A DNA stretch of 64,000 bases. Origin: Phlebopus portentosus. Taxonomy: Eukaryota; Basidiomycota; Agaricomycetes; Boletales; Boletinellaceae. How positions within the stretch are numbered: position 1 is the stretch's first letter; every line of letters starts with the position of its first letter. Shown in pieces: positions 1 through 9,919 of this stretch. The notes beneath the pieces are model-generated. The model had not been told where the DNA came from. It saw only the letters and a program-made list of their open reading frames with translations, and searched no databases. Where the stretch lies: contig JAYXKI010000017.1 in assembly GCA_037892935.1 (NCBI GenBank), positions 62,001-126,000 of the forward strand, written 5' to 3'. The position numbers were made by a program, and so were the translations under genes.

Positions 1-2637
1 CAAAATTCCTCTATGTCGTCGTCCGTAAGCAAACCAGCGCCATCGGCATCTTCTTTCAGTTGTTTTCTTTCTAAGCGCCGCGGAGCATCCTCTTCCACGG
101 AAACCTCGACTTCATCTGCCACATTGGTACCCCCGTCGAGCGCTAACGCCTTCTGAGACGCTGGCTTAGAAAACGTCAGGGCAGAAAATAACGAGTGGGA
201 AGCGGGCGCGTCGATAACATCTGCGTAAGGAAATCAATCGGGTGCACGAAAATCCCGTAAGATGTATCGACTACCTTTCAATTTGTCGGAAGCGCTTCCT
301 CGTGTCTGCATCTTCAGAATTGAACCCATTTCTGTTGCGATCTCATCTCTTGACCATCGCACGCTTCCCGATTCTTGTAACCAGTATAAAACGTCCGAGA
401 CTGCATCCTCAGCATCACGTGCTTTCTTCAGGAAGTCAAAGAACTCGGGTTTATATATCTTTTGACCACGTCGGGTTACTGGAGAAGGAAGAGAATGCAA
501 AGTTCCAAGAGCTAGAAGGTGGAATTGGTGGGGATTTGCCTGATGCCACTAGGGAAACTCTCAGATGCAAAACGAAGTGATCAGGTAAATCTTCACAAAC
601 TTGTTCTCCCCCGCTTGAATCAACCCAGCTGAGCCAGCTACTCAGCTCTCCGCACTGATCGATGTCATTACAGAACTGAGGGTAGTTTTGATGAATGTAA
701 AGTGCGAATAGACCGGCGTCTATGGGCGACTCGGCATATAAAGTCTGAAATCATATCAGATTTGATCGTCATTGACAGTGACTGGCACTCACATCTACAT
801 CCACTCTACTCGCTCGGCGCTCGTCATTAGCTAACCACTGCGGCAGCGGCGGGGAAGTCCTTAAGCGTGCATCCAATGCCTGCTCGCGATGTTTGTCCTT
901 AACCGACGTTGTTGCGCTCAATGGGTCACCTTTGCCTGTGCTCATGATCAATACATCATAATGGCTTAATGAATCAATTAGACAGACGCTTATTATAAAG
1001 CACCTTTCCCATCAGATGGAAAAGGACCAGAGCCTGCTCTCTCCTTGTGATTGCTTCCATACTTCAGAAGGTTGAGTATTTATCAAAGGATCGACTCTTC
1101 GATGTTACAGATACTTACAGCGCTCGGTTTACTTTTTTTTTGCCTCTCTGGGCATTTTCCTTCGTGCCACCTAAGACACAAGCAAACTGAAGCGCCATGA
1201 TGGAGCTACGAATGTCGCCGTTGGATGTCTCAACGATTATATTCAAGTCATCTTTGCTTAGCCGACTGAATTGGGAAGCGTCCAATTTCTCATAGTGGCG
1301 GCTCAACAACTCCTGCAGCGCTCGAAGCATGAGCGTAGGAGCGACAGGGTTGAAACTGATGAAGAGCATGTTAGGAGATTGGTGGTGAAGATAAACAGAT
1401 GATCGTACATGACTTGCGTGACATAAGGGCCATTGAGCAGAGACGAAGGCAGGACAGTTCGAATATCAACCGTCTCACGGGAAAACCAATGCCCACTTCC
1501 TTGAGCAAGACGCTCATCCCTGACTTCTCCTCTCGTAGCAGCGTCGCTGATAATTATGACTAGTGGTGTGCTTTGAATAGAAGTCACGAATGATTCCAGG
1601 ACAGTATGAAATGCATCCTGTGTGGACTGATGTAGAATATTTGGGAGGTCTTCCAGAAGGACGATTTGCCTCTTCCCAAAGTTCGATCCGAGAGCAAGGT
1701 TCGATGACGAAGACGAAGAACTTGGAATTCGTGTCCGGGGGGAGGAAGTCGTCGTCTGATTCGACGCGCTTAACAACTGACGACAAGAGGTCGCACGAAT
1801 TAGAAACGCTTCGAATTTCTGATTGAGGCTTTCCCGGTCTGGAGAAAAGTTAAGCGGAGGCAGTCACTTGTCGCGTGAGGAGACAAACCATAGTCACCCT
1901 CCTGATAACCTTCCTCCATCGTATTTCGCCATTCTAAGATGTCAAAATCTAGCTCCTTCGCCAGAACACGCACGGTAGTCGTCTTTGCAGTGCCCGCTGG
2001 ACCGGTCAGCACCAATATTCTCTGCATGGTGCTTAGCAATAAATGTGCTTCACATTATCCACTACTTACACGGTACTTTTTCAGCTTGCCTGTTGGTCCA
2101 CCTTCGAACGCCTCTTGAAACCACCTTCGGACATCTTCGACCTTTCTCTTATGTACAGCTAGTTGAGTCTGGCACGCTAGTTAACTAACTGCTCTTCCTT
2201 AGATGTTTGCAAAACGACGTACTTCTGTCTGAGGTTCATACATGTCCACCCAGAGTTGGCTACCTTAAGTGTCCATGTCGGGAGTGAATACATTGGCATT
2301 TGTGATGGAAGATTTCCTCACCGACGGAGGTACCAGACGCGTCTTTCGTGTCGCATTCATCGAGCAAGGAAATAACCTCTGGCGCTGGTTTCGCCTTAGC
2401 CTTTTTTTTGCTAGACAAGTCAAAAAAGGGAGGCTTGGAGACCTATTATCTAGCAGTTAATCAGTCAATTTGTTGCTATTCAAGGATGTGTAACAACAGA
2501 ACTGAAAGTAGTGGCTTGACTGGCTTTTGCTTAGTGCCTACAGTGTCTACGCTTGCTTTCTTGGACTTCGTTATCGCCAATTGACTTTGAGAAGAAGAGG
2601 ATGGATCTTTTTGCTTTTTTATTTGCTTAGATGGCAT
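1..2637 (-). CDS. RAD17: Rad17-type DNA damage checkpoint clamp loader, 3' end cut by window
   Basis: Rad17 (budding yeast Rad24) replaces the large RFC subunit to load the 9-1-1 clamp at damaged DNA in the nucleus. Read on the minus strand, the Walker A motif GPAGTAKTTT with the family context ELDFDILEWRN lies near 1930-2020. A Walker B-like LLEDLPN is near 1670, followed by a segment with RGEVRDER. The sensor region SNGDIRSSIMALQ lies near 1190-1230. Further exons cover 769-951 and 234-500. The last visible codons end in an acidic DDDIEEF tail, so only a few codons are lost past base 1. I take the ATG at 2637 (MPSKQIKK); the open frame upstream of it has only a GTG. The gene has about five or six exons, whose borders I did not fully resolve. 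The family call is strong; the exon model is approximate. Confidence 0.85.
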
Positions 2638-3039
2638 CTTGTAGCAGGACGACGGTCGTTTCACCACTAGGTGTAAGTTGCTAGTGTATGTAGTGGGAAA
2701 GGATGTCGTGTTGTTTGGCGTTCTGTTGTCGCGTCGCGTCTGGATCTTGCGGCAATTCCCGTACGCGTTACTGCAGTGCGGATATCCTCGTCGTGCTGAC
2801 TCAAGTCACGTCAACTTCCAAACAAACTCATATCCTCTATGGAAATCTGTCGTTTACGTTGGTCAATAAAAGAGATAGAGCAATGCCATGGTGTATTTCG
2901 ATCAGAGAAAACTCTTCCTGAGGGACAAAATCTTTCGCCCAACAATTTGAAACACGGAGCTTCGATCACTCAATAAGGCAGTCACTTAAGGGAACGTCGA
3001 TCAAATGCCCAATTCATCTCTTTCGTAGATGCAACATGC
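2638..3039. other. Intergenic, no gene seen
   Basis: This is the upstream region of RAD17 and the downstream flank of the P450 gene. Several short open frames exist but none shows a recognisable motif or coding pattern. Confidence 0.5.
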
Positions 3040-3168
3040 CACAGGGGGCAAAACCCTATTTCCGAACCTGAAAAATTTGTCCGGAATTGGAAAGCTCAAC
3101 TCTGATTGGCTAGATTTCAATTCCGGATCAAAATTTTCAGGTTCGGAAATAGGTTTTTGCCCCCTGTG
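3040..3168. repeat. Foldback MITE-like element, copy 1 (best preserved)
   Basis: 129 bp that is almost entirely an inverted repeat. The ends read CACAGGGGGC and GCCCCCTGTG, and the arms (about 60 nt) pair with few mismatches around the centre CTGATTGGCTAG. Related copies lie at 6113-6240, 29103-29230 and 31115-31251. There is no coding capacity and no clear target-site duplication, so the superfamily cannot be assigned. Confidence 0.8.
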
Positions 3169-3601
3169 ACACCTAGTACAACATTTCTTCACAGCAGAAA
3201 ATCTGGGGAAAATAACATCCTTTACTGTAATAATTTCATCTTCAAGCAGGCCTTTTGGTTCGGGCATCACATGCTACTTGAGAATTTTGCTCTAACTACC
3301 TTCTTTCACCTCAGCACTCCATTTCAAACACCCAAGGAATCTGGAAATTCTTTCTTGAATTTATTTGTATTTTAATTTTGCCGGAAATTCGAAGCATGCC
3401 TTGGCATTTTTGGAAATTTATACCAAGTTTTTTGATCACTTTTCTGAGATATTTTACAAAATAATACAGGTGGAGTTGACCGCAACGCCAAGCATCTCAA
3501 AAGTACACTCAGTCAAATCCTACACTTCAACAACTTGAATGATAAATGTGTGGAATGCATTACTCAATGGGACAAGAATAGACTGATCCAGTGAGTAACA
3601 A
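3169..3601. other. Intergenic, no gene seen
   Basis: AT-rich stretch between the foldback element and the 3' end of the P450 gene. I see nothing beyond probable 3' flanking sequence. Confidence 0.5.
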
Positions 3602-5747
3602 TCAGGTCTGTCTTCGTCTGAATAGAACATGCGCCTTTGGATCTGGCGCAAGAGCCTGGGCGAACTCGATATCTTTGGGTCGCTGTGAGCCTTCCGGTAG
3701 CTTGATATCGTAAGCAAGTACAATGTAAGCGAGCATTGCCTTCAACTCATTTGCCGCGAAGAACCTTCCAGGGCTAGTCATAGGCAAATATGCGCCGAAT
3801 TAGTGGGTTGTTTCAATGAGTGAGAAATAATAATTTACCAAGCATGACGACCGTGGCCAAATGGGAGGTACTCGTTGCTCGTTGAGACGAACTGGTGCTT
3901 TGTTCCTTCTTCCGCGCTCTCATCGCGCATTTCTGCAAAGCGAAATGGGCGGAATTCTTTGGCATCTTCATAGTTATCATCGTCATTATGAACCGCAAAA
4001 GCATTGCATGCAACGTGAGTTCCGGCAGGAAGGAACGTGCCGTCTGAGAGCGTCATGCCGACAATGGCCTTTCTGGACATGGACACTGCACAATAAGAAC
4101 GAAATCCATCGGCAACAGCTCGCACAAGTAGAAATGAAATTCCGTACATGAGCCAATTCCGGTGAAGCGCTGACTCTCCTTTAGAAAGCTATCGGCCTTC
4201 CTCATCTTTTGCATAGCAAGTTTTGTCCATCCTTCCGATTGAATCACGTGCTCGACTTCCTCGCGAAGCGGTGCGATATACTCAGGACGAGCAGCAAGAT
4301 GTAGAAGAGCGTGCGTGAAACTCTGTGCGAGAAAGATGTGTATAAGTCTACGCATAGAGTAACATGTCTTCTGTACGTTACCATGGACGAAGTATGGATC
4401 GCTGCAAAGTTCAAAGTGAGGACTCTTTGTGTCAGCGCCAGCACTGTGCGTTGTTCACCCTCAGGTGCTTCTTCTATTAACCATTGCAACGTATCATTCT
4501 AATATGAAAATAATTCTTAGTCTGATTCTCATTGAAATCGAACGAAGTATCCTGACAGGCTTCCCAGGCCAGTCGTGACCATGCTCTTCCTCTTGACGTA
4601 ACCGAAACTCTATGATTGGCCCAAGATGTTTCAATGCTCGACGCGTGGTCGCAGGAACAGACGTCAAGAGCTCTCCGACCGGTCTGGTAATACTATCATT
4701 TCTGACAGTCTTACTTACTGATACAAAATCTGGCTTACCGTCTCATGAAACTCGGGAACAAGTTGATAATGTGAGATGCTTTGATCACATCTATAGTAAA
4801 GCGAACGTTTATGTCAAGATAGTCTTTATCCCTGCCTGAGCGAAGGTCAGATTGGTACTTGGCTATGTATCGGAGAAAATCTCCGTGCAAACTCACAAAC
4901 AGGAAGGCCAACAAACACCCTATTGCTTGCCCTTCCGACGACCTGCATGACAGTGGATAACGCAGGTCTCGAAACCCACTCTACAGTAATCCGCATCAGA
5001 GAACATCCGTGCAAGCAAAGAGACTGCTCACCAGATCCAGATGCATTAATGCCCTCATCAAAACCGAGCGCGATTTCCTCCTTGATTCCGTTGAACAATG
5101 CAGCGATATTTCGCGTCAGTTGAGTGCGGACAACTGCAACGTGGTACGTGTCGCTATCTACGAGACGGCCCATAGTAAACTCCGAGGCTATAGACTGTTG
5201 AAATAAATGAAGCTGCATAGAAAGGAATGTAATACATTTATAAGAACTTACATCTCTGACTGCCTCCAAGAATGAAAGTTTAGTATCCGGCGCTTTGCGC
5301 ACCTCATCAATGAGCTCGGAAGTATTGACGACCACAAGCCATCTTCTCGGCTCCGGGACTTTGAATGTGCGAGTCTTATACTAAAGGGGGAACAACGAAA
5401 CAATTAATAGCTTTTCCGTCTGAAATACGATATATGTTCACTTTTTCATACCCTTCCTGCAGCATAGCACGAGCCCCCATGATATATTTCAGAGCGCCGT
5501 AGTACGAGGTCAGCCAGCCGGAGGGACCAACTGCGGGAACATCGACCTGACGGAAGGTGTTAATTTATCCTTGCTTATCTGAAACATCCCCAGAACATAC
5601 ATTAAGCTTTCGAGCTTGCAGGTATTGTAGGGCGGAGAAGCCAAGGACGACGGCACCACTGACCAGATAGCTCACATTGTCTCGTATGTCAAGCGAAGGC
5701 CCCGCGTGGGGGGATGTAAATACGGAGGTACCGTTGTTGACGAACAT
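3602..5747 (-). CDS. Cytochrome P450 monooxygenase
   Basis: Haem-thiolate monooxygenase, presumably anchored in the ER. From the ATG at 5747, one hydrophobic N-terminal helix (SYLVSGAVVLGFSALQYL) leads to the region GPSGWLTSYYGALKY and then VPEPRRWLVVVNTSELIDEVR. The I-helix is the variant LNFAAIHTSSM. The ExxR motif reads KESQR near 4175-4185. The haem loop is FGHGRHACPGRFF, with the Cys codon split TG|C by an intron at about 3775-3838. The protein ends FRRRQT before the stop at 3602, a usual P450 terminus. Around seven or more exons give roughly 500-530 residues. The style resembles basidiomycete P450s involved in secondary metabolism or xenobiotic oxidation. The substrate cannot be told, and no biosynthetic cluster is evident next to it. 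Confidence 0.85.
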
Positions 5748-6112
5748 TCGCTTTCCTACGTGAAGTCAAGACGGGATAGTGCTGCGGCGACACACAGGCT
5801 GCACTTGTAGCCCCCTTTTATGTTGGCGTATCGCTTCCGAATCATGCTTTAATGTGCATTCTTCAGAAACCCAGCTATATCCCGTGGGTACAGACGTCGT
5901 GCGAAGGACCGAGTAATTCTCACCGTGTTCAATATTTCCTCGGCCCCAGACGCAAGTAGCATCGGCATTGGCCACGACGAGACTTCGCGATGACTGAGGC
6001 GGCAAAGAAGTTGTTTGACAAGAAGGCAACCTAGAGACTTGTCGCTCGGTAACGCGCCGTTGTGGGTATATAGAAGGAATCGCATTGGCCATCATTTAGT
6101 CTCTTAAAAACA
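5748..6112. other. Intergenic upstream of P450, no gene assigned
   Basis: Probable P450 promoter. Open frames of 78 and 109 codons on the minus strand show no recognisable domain, so I do not call a gene. Confidence 0.4.
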
Positions 6113-6240
6113 CACAGGGCAAAACTTCATTCCGAGCCCTTAGAAATTTTGATCGGAACGGGTGAGCTCTCATCCGATTGGCCTTTTTTCCATTTTGGAT
6201 AACATTTTCACGGTTTGGAAATGAGTTTTTGCCTGGTGTG
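6113..6240. repeat. Foldback MITE-like element, copy 2
   Basis: 128 bp with ends CACAGGGC and GCCTGGTGTG. It has the same palindromic layout as copy 1, with a GATTGGCC centre and arms containing CATTCCGAGCCC on one side and GGTTTGGAAATGAG on the other. It is more diverged than copy 1. Confidence 0.65.
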
Positions 6241-6508
6241 AAAGGTATGTCAGAAACAAACAAAGGAAAAATGACACGTGCGGTGGAAGTTCGAACGAAC
6301 ACTTACAATGTAAAAGCATATATGGACCCATTCCGGTCGTTGAGCCATTGGATATACTGGTGAGTTTCCAAAGACAGAGTCAGCGTAGATGGTTTTGGAA
6401 AAAGCTAGTGCTTATGAATGTTTTTGTTTATTCATTGTACTAGAAATTCGGATAAATATTTTTCCGTCACGTATATTATACACCATTATGGGACAACCAT
6501 AAAGCACT

Positions 6509-8224
6509 CTAAAACGCATTTTCCAAATCAACCACCAAAGCACGATAGCCCACATTGCCGGGTTGATGGCTGTACAAGCGATACTCAGCAAGCACCTCCT
6601 GCGTGCCGTACTTTACCTCGCTGAGGACCGGACGCACAAGCTTTTCGCGTGTTAGGAAGGCGATGGAGGCGGAGTAAATCACCTGCGTATCGGTGTCCTT
6701 ACGATACTCAACCACGGAGGTGATTGGACTGTACCAATCATCACCACGCTCCTTTCCGAATTCCCAGACCTGCTCGACAGTGCGTTTCTCCTCGTCGATG
6801 CGATACTCGACGGCCCGGCTATAGTTCCCTTCAATTTTGGTTGGGGACAATTGACGGCCCCAGCCATTATCGAATACGGTGAGCGTGCCGCGGCCGGAAA
6901 GCCATGCCGTATGTTGCGTCCACGACCAATCGAAGCTGCGGGTGTACGTCCCATCTTCCAAGCGAACAAGTGGTTGACCCTGAGCATCAACAGGAGTGAG
7001 GACTTTGTCAACGAGTTGTGTCGGCCATCCGCGCGGATCCGCAAGGATCCATTTGACTTGTTTGTCCCGTCCAACTTTCACAATACCCTGGTGGCGTGCG
7101 GAGATGATAATACTATCGTCCTTGGGATCATAGGCGATCGAATTAACGTGCGCCCAGTTCCGCCCTATTCCGACTCCGGGGATGTCGCCGAACGGCAATC
7201 CTTCACCTTCTAGTTTCTCATTCTCTACTAAGCTATCTGTCTTCTTTGCGCCCGAAGGCAGGAAGATTGCTACGCGACCCAGCGTATGCAGCAACGGATC
7301 GCGATACGGATCAAGAATGGTACCGAGATCCCAGAAGTCCAGCACGTCGCCATCCGCGTTTACCTCGATGATATGATCACGTACGGTGCGCGTCTGCGTC
7401 CCATCGGTCCGGCGATAGTCAGCGGCAGCAACACGAAGAACGTATGTTCCCTTGGGTGTTTCACGGATTTCATGGGAGAAGTCTGCGAACTTGCTGGGCA
7501 AAGTACGAGCCCAAATGATCCGACCAAGCAGGTCGAGTTTGTAGTACCGCTGACCCTGCCCAAAAATGATCCTTCCATCACGAGTTTGTTGGAAACCCAT
7601 GGTCGCACCTGCGCCGTCTCTTGTTGTCGAATCATGAATTTGCTCAATATCCAGATACCATCTCACTTCACCCTGGCTATCTGCAATCCAGTTTACTCCC
7701 ACGGTGTCCCATTCCAATGCACCTCCTTGTGGTGTGTTCCATTTCAACAAGCGACTGTTCCCCGGGATCCGAGCGAGATGATTGAAGAGATAGAGACGAC
7801 CTTTGAGCTGTGAAGCGACTGTTACAGGTTCGACCCGCGGAATCGAACTCCCTGTCTGATTCGGGACTGCAGGCAAGCGAACGGGTGGCGCGTATACCGA
7901 ATATCTCTCACGAATGCGCTCTCCGTTAAGTGTGTACGCAACCTCAACTTTGTTCGCATAGTCGGGATACAGGCCAAAGAGCGGAATTCCACCATGAGTC
8001 CAGAGAGCGCTGTTAGACACTGGGTAGTCGATATTTACTCCAGAATCCCCCTTGCCTACAATGCGCACTCGTGCGTCCAACAGCGTCTGACCTCCGTCTC
8101 GAATGACAGCTGTGAGAGGAGCGAGGCGATACGGATTTATCACGATCTCCCCAAGACGAGCGACAGTCGCATCTGGGATGTCGGCTGTGATACAGGCGCC
8201 TTCAGGAAGTGCTGGTTCACTCAT
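6509..8224 (-). CDS. Aryl-sulfate sulfotransferase, bacterial AssT type, intronless
   Basis: Bacterial AssT enzymes move sulfate between phenols without PAPS, through a sulfated histidine, in the periplasm. This single open frame of 571 codons matches the family along its whole length. It has an N-terminal beta domain (PYRLAPLTAVIRDGG, THGGIPLFGLYPDY) followed by propeller blades. All four catalytic positions known from the E. coli enzyme are present with nearly the same spacing: His251 (DFSHEI), His359 (NWAHVNS), Arg377 (SARHQG) and the nucleophile-type His438 (WTQHTAW). The frame upstream has only a TTG, so ATG 8224 is chosen. No signal peptide is visible, unlike the bacterial enzymes; an unseen 5' exon could supply one. 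Neighbouring genes carry many introns and this one has none, which suggests transfer from bacteria. Confidence 0.85.
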   Translation of the reverse strand: MSEPALPEGACITADIPDATVARLGEIVINPYRLAPLTAVIRDGGQTLLDARVRIVGKGDSGVNIDYPVSNSALWTHGGIPLFGLYPDYANKVEVAYTLNGERIRERYSVYAPPVRLPAVPNQTGSSIPRVEPVTVASQLKGRLYLFNHLARIPGNSRLLKWNTPQGGALEWDTVGVNWIADSQGEVRWYLDIEQIHDSTTRDGAGATMGFQQTRDGRIIFGQGQRYYKLDLLGRIIWARTLPSKFADFSHEIRETPKGTYVLRVAAADYRRTDGTQTRTVRDHIIEVNADGDVLDFWDLGTILDPYRDPLLHTLGRVAIFLPSGAKKTDSLVENEKLEGEGLPFGDIPGVGIGRNWAHVNSIAYDPKDDSIIISARHQGIVKVGRDKQVKWILADPRGWPTQLVDKVLTPVDAQGQPLVRLEDGTYTRSFDWSWTQHTAWLSGRGTLTVFDNGWGRQLSPTKIEGNYSRAVEYRIDEEKRTVEQVWEFGKERGDDWYSPITSVVEYRKDTDTQVIYSASIAFLTREKLVRPVLSEVKYGTQEVLAEYRLYSHQPGNVGYRALVVDLENAF

Positions 8225-8655
8225 TCTGGGCTGGAAGCAATCTTCCGTCGTCAAAAGCCAGATAATACTCTTGATTTTATATCGTTATCAATACCCGCCC
8301 GCAGTCCAATGTACATGGTCGCACGGCTGCGGCCCGATGTATATGCATTGAAGACGAATTTTTGCTAATGGTATCGTGCGAATTGTGCGATATGCAGCGT
8401 TCGTTCATACTGGTTTATTTACTCTGTCTCTGCCTTGTTGGAGCGCTCAAGCCTCAGCCTGCCTCAACGCGGCGTACTCATTTGACCCTGAAGACCTTGA
8501 CGAATGAATTCGAATTCGAATTATTCTCCGCTTATTCTATTTTTACTGCCTCGCTACACGTGACCGATTCTGTGTACGTCATTCAAGTTATTTACTCCAT
8601 GTATATCCAGCGTAATACGTCCTCAACTCTGAACCACTTCGTCGAACCTGACCAC

Positions 8656-8943
8656 ATGTCGAACGCAAATGCAAACTTCTCTTCTTCGACGGGTATAGGA
8701 GGTGGTGACCCTGGTCGCGACTATAATCCAAGCTCCACCGATCGTGACAATCAGCCAGCAGGCAACTCGGGAAACTTTGGTGGAGGCATCGGGGACCGTA
8801 CTCAGGGCTCAGGGGATTATGGCGGCGGAGATGTTCAGAACTTGAGCACAGGAGATCAGTATGGAAGCGGCGGTGGATATCTTCCGGAAGACGTAAATAA
8901 TGAACCTCGCGGTCAGTCGGCGGTTAATATGGAGGAGAAATAG
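8656..8943 (+). CDS. Small glycine/asparagine-rich hydrophilic protein
   Basis: 95 codons from ATG 8656 (MSNANANF) to TAG 8943. The product is hydrophilic, rich in Gly, Asn, Ser and Asp, and has no Cys or hydrophobic segment, so it is probably disordered. The open frame extends upstream to another ATG at 8368, which would add a hydrophobic stretch (SFILVYLLCLCLVGAL). I prefer the downstream ATG because the composition changes sharply there and the upstream part looks like leader. It is divergent from the sulfotransferase gene. I do not recognise a family; small Gly-rich fungal stress proteins have this look, but that is only a resemblance. Confidence 0.5.
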   Translation: MSNANANFSSSTGIGGGDPGRDYNPSSTDRDNQPAGNSGNFGGGIGDRTQGSGDYGGGDVQNLSTGDQYGSGGGYLPEDVNNEPRGQSAVNMEEK

Positions 8944-9837
8944 TAACATGTCTTCGTTCCGCTTTCGATTACTTCCTCTGATCATTCAGTTAGATAGGTG
9001 TCTATATTCCAGATAGTGGCATATTGTGGCCGGTTTCGGAGCAACCCCCAGTTGTGAGTTGTATTGCTTACGCTTTCTCGTTGCTCTGGCGCTCAGTTTC
9101 TTTGGGAGGTGTAGCATAAATGTACCATCAGATGACTCAAATATTCAGGAAACAAAGTACTATTTACGAAGGCACGCACTTCTATAATTGAAGGCTACCG
9201 ATGTCAGTATCTTTCACCTGCTCGAAGAAAGGTCTCTCTCCTCCCCTAGCTGATGCACCTTGTGATCCACTTGCCTCTCTTGGCGTTCACTGTAACATGG
9301 CCACATTGCAGAAAGCTAAGTTCTCGGAATGCAATACGTTATGGAGCTCCAATACTTTACGTTTGTAATGCGATCTAGATGCAGTTATGCAGGGAAGTCG
9401 ACGCCTTCCATGCATCCTGTTCAGGCTTCATTAGAAGAGGCGCGTCACCCCAACGTAACGATAAAGACAAAGTCGTCTCAGTGATTCCGCTTTAGCCAGT
9501 TCAGAACCCTTGGCAGACTGAATGCTAACCTGTCCATGCCTCGGCAATAAACCATGCCCACTTGTTACATCAGACTTTCTGTGGCAGATGATATCGTTGA
9601 ACTCCAAAATTACCTTCCTAGTCCTGCACTGCACCATTGTGAAACCCCGTTTAGCTTGACGGACTTCGTACTAGGTGCGCGGACCTAGTTGGTTCTAAGT
9701 TTAGGACCCAGGATGGCCTTCATGTGTGGCTTTCGAATGCGCCCCAGGCATGGAACGCTACACACCTCACATACGCCGCAGCCGGAGCATCAACCACAGG
9801 CTGAACGTGATCAGCTTGCATAATTGACTTCCAGGCC
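8944..9837. other. Intergenic, no gene seen
   Basis: About 0.9 kb between the small glycine-rich gene and the decarboxylase promoter. Only short frames without motifs are present. Confidence 0.5.
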
Positions 9838-9845
9838 TATAAAAG
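9838..9845 (+). promoter_or_regulatory. TATA box of the decarboxylase gene
   Basis: TATAAAAG lies 75 nt ahead of the ATG at 9920, a suitable distance for a short leader. Confidence 0.6.
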
Positions 9846-9919
9846 AGCAGCTTTAGGTCGATACTCAGTCAATCAGCTTGCGTACTCTGTCAAATCAGTG
9901 ACTCGTTTCATCTATCAGT

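Noticed and set aside
5766..6095. Minus-strand frames of 78 and 109 codons upstream of the P450
   Set aside because: They overlap each other, show no family pattern and lie where the P450 promoter should be.
8368..8655. Upstream extension of the small glycine-rich gene with a hydrophobic segment
   Set aside because: Composition changes abruptly at the ATG at 8656; the upstream part more likely is leader, though a secreted form cannot be fully excluded.
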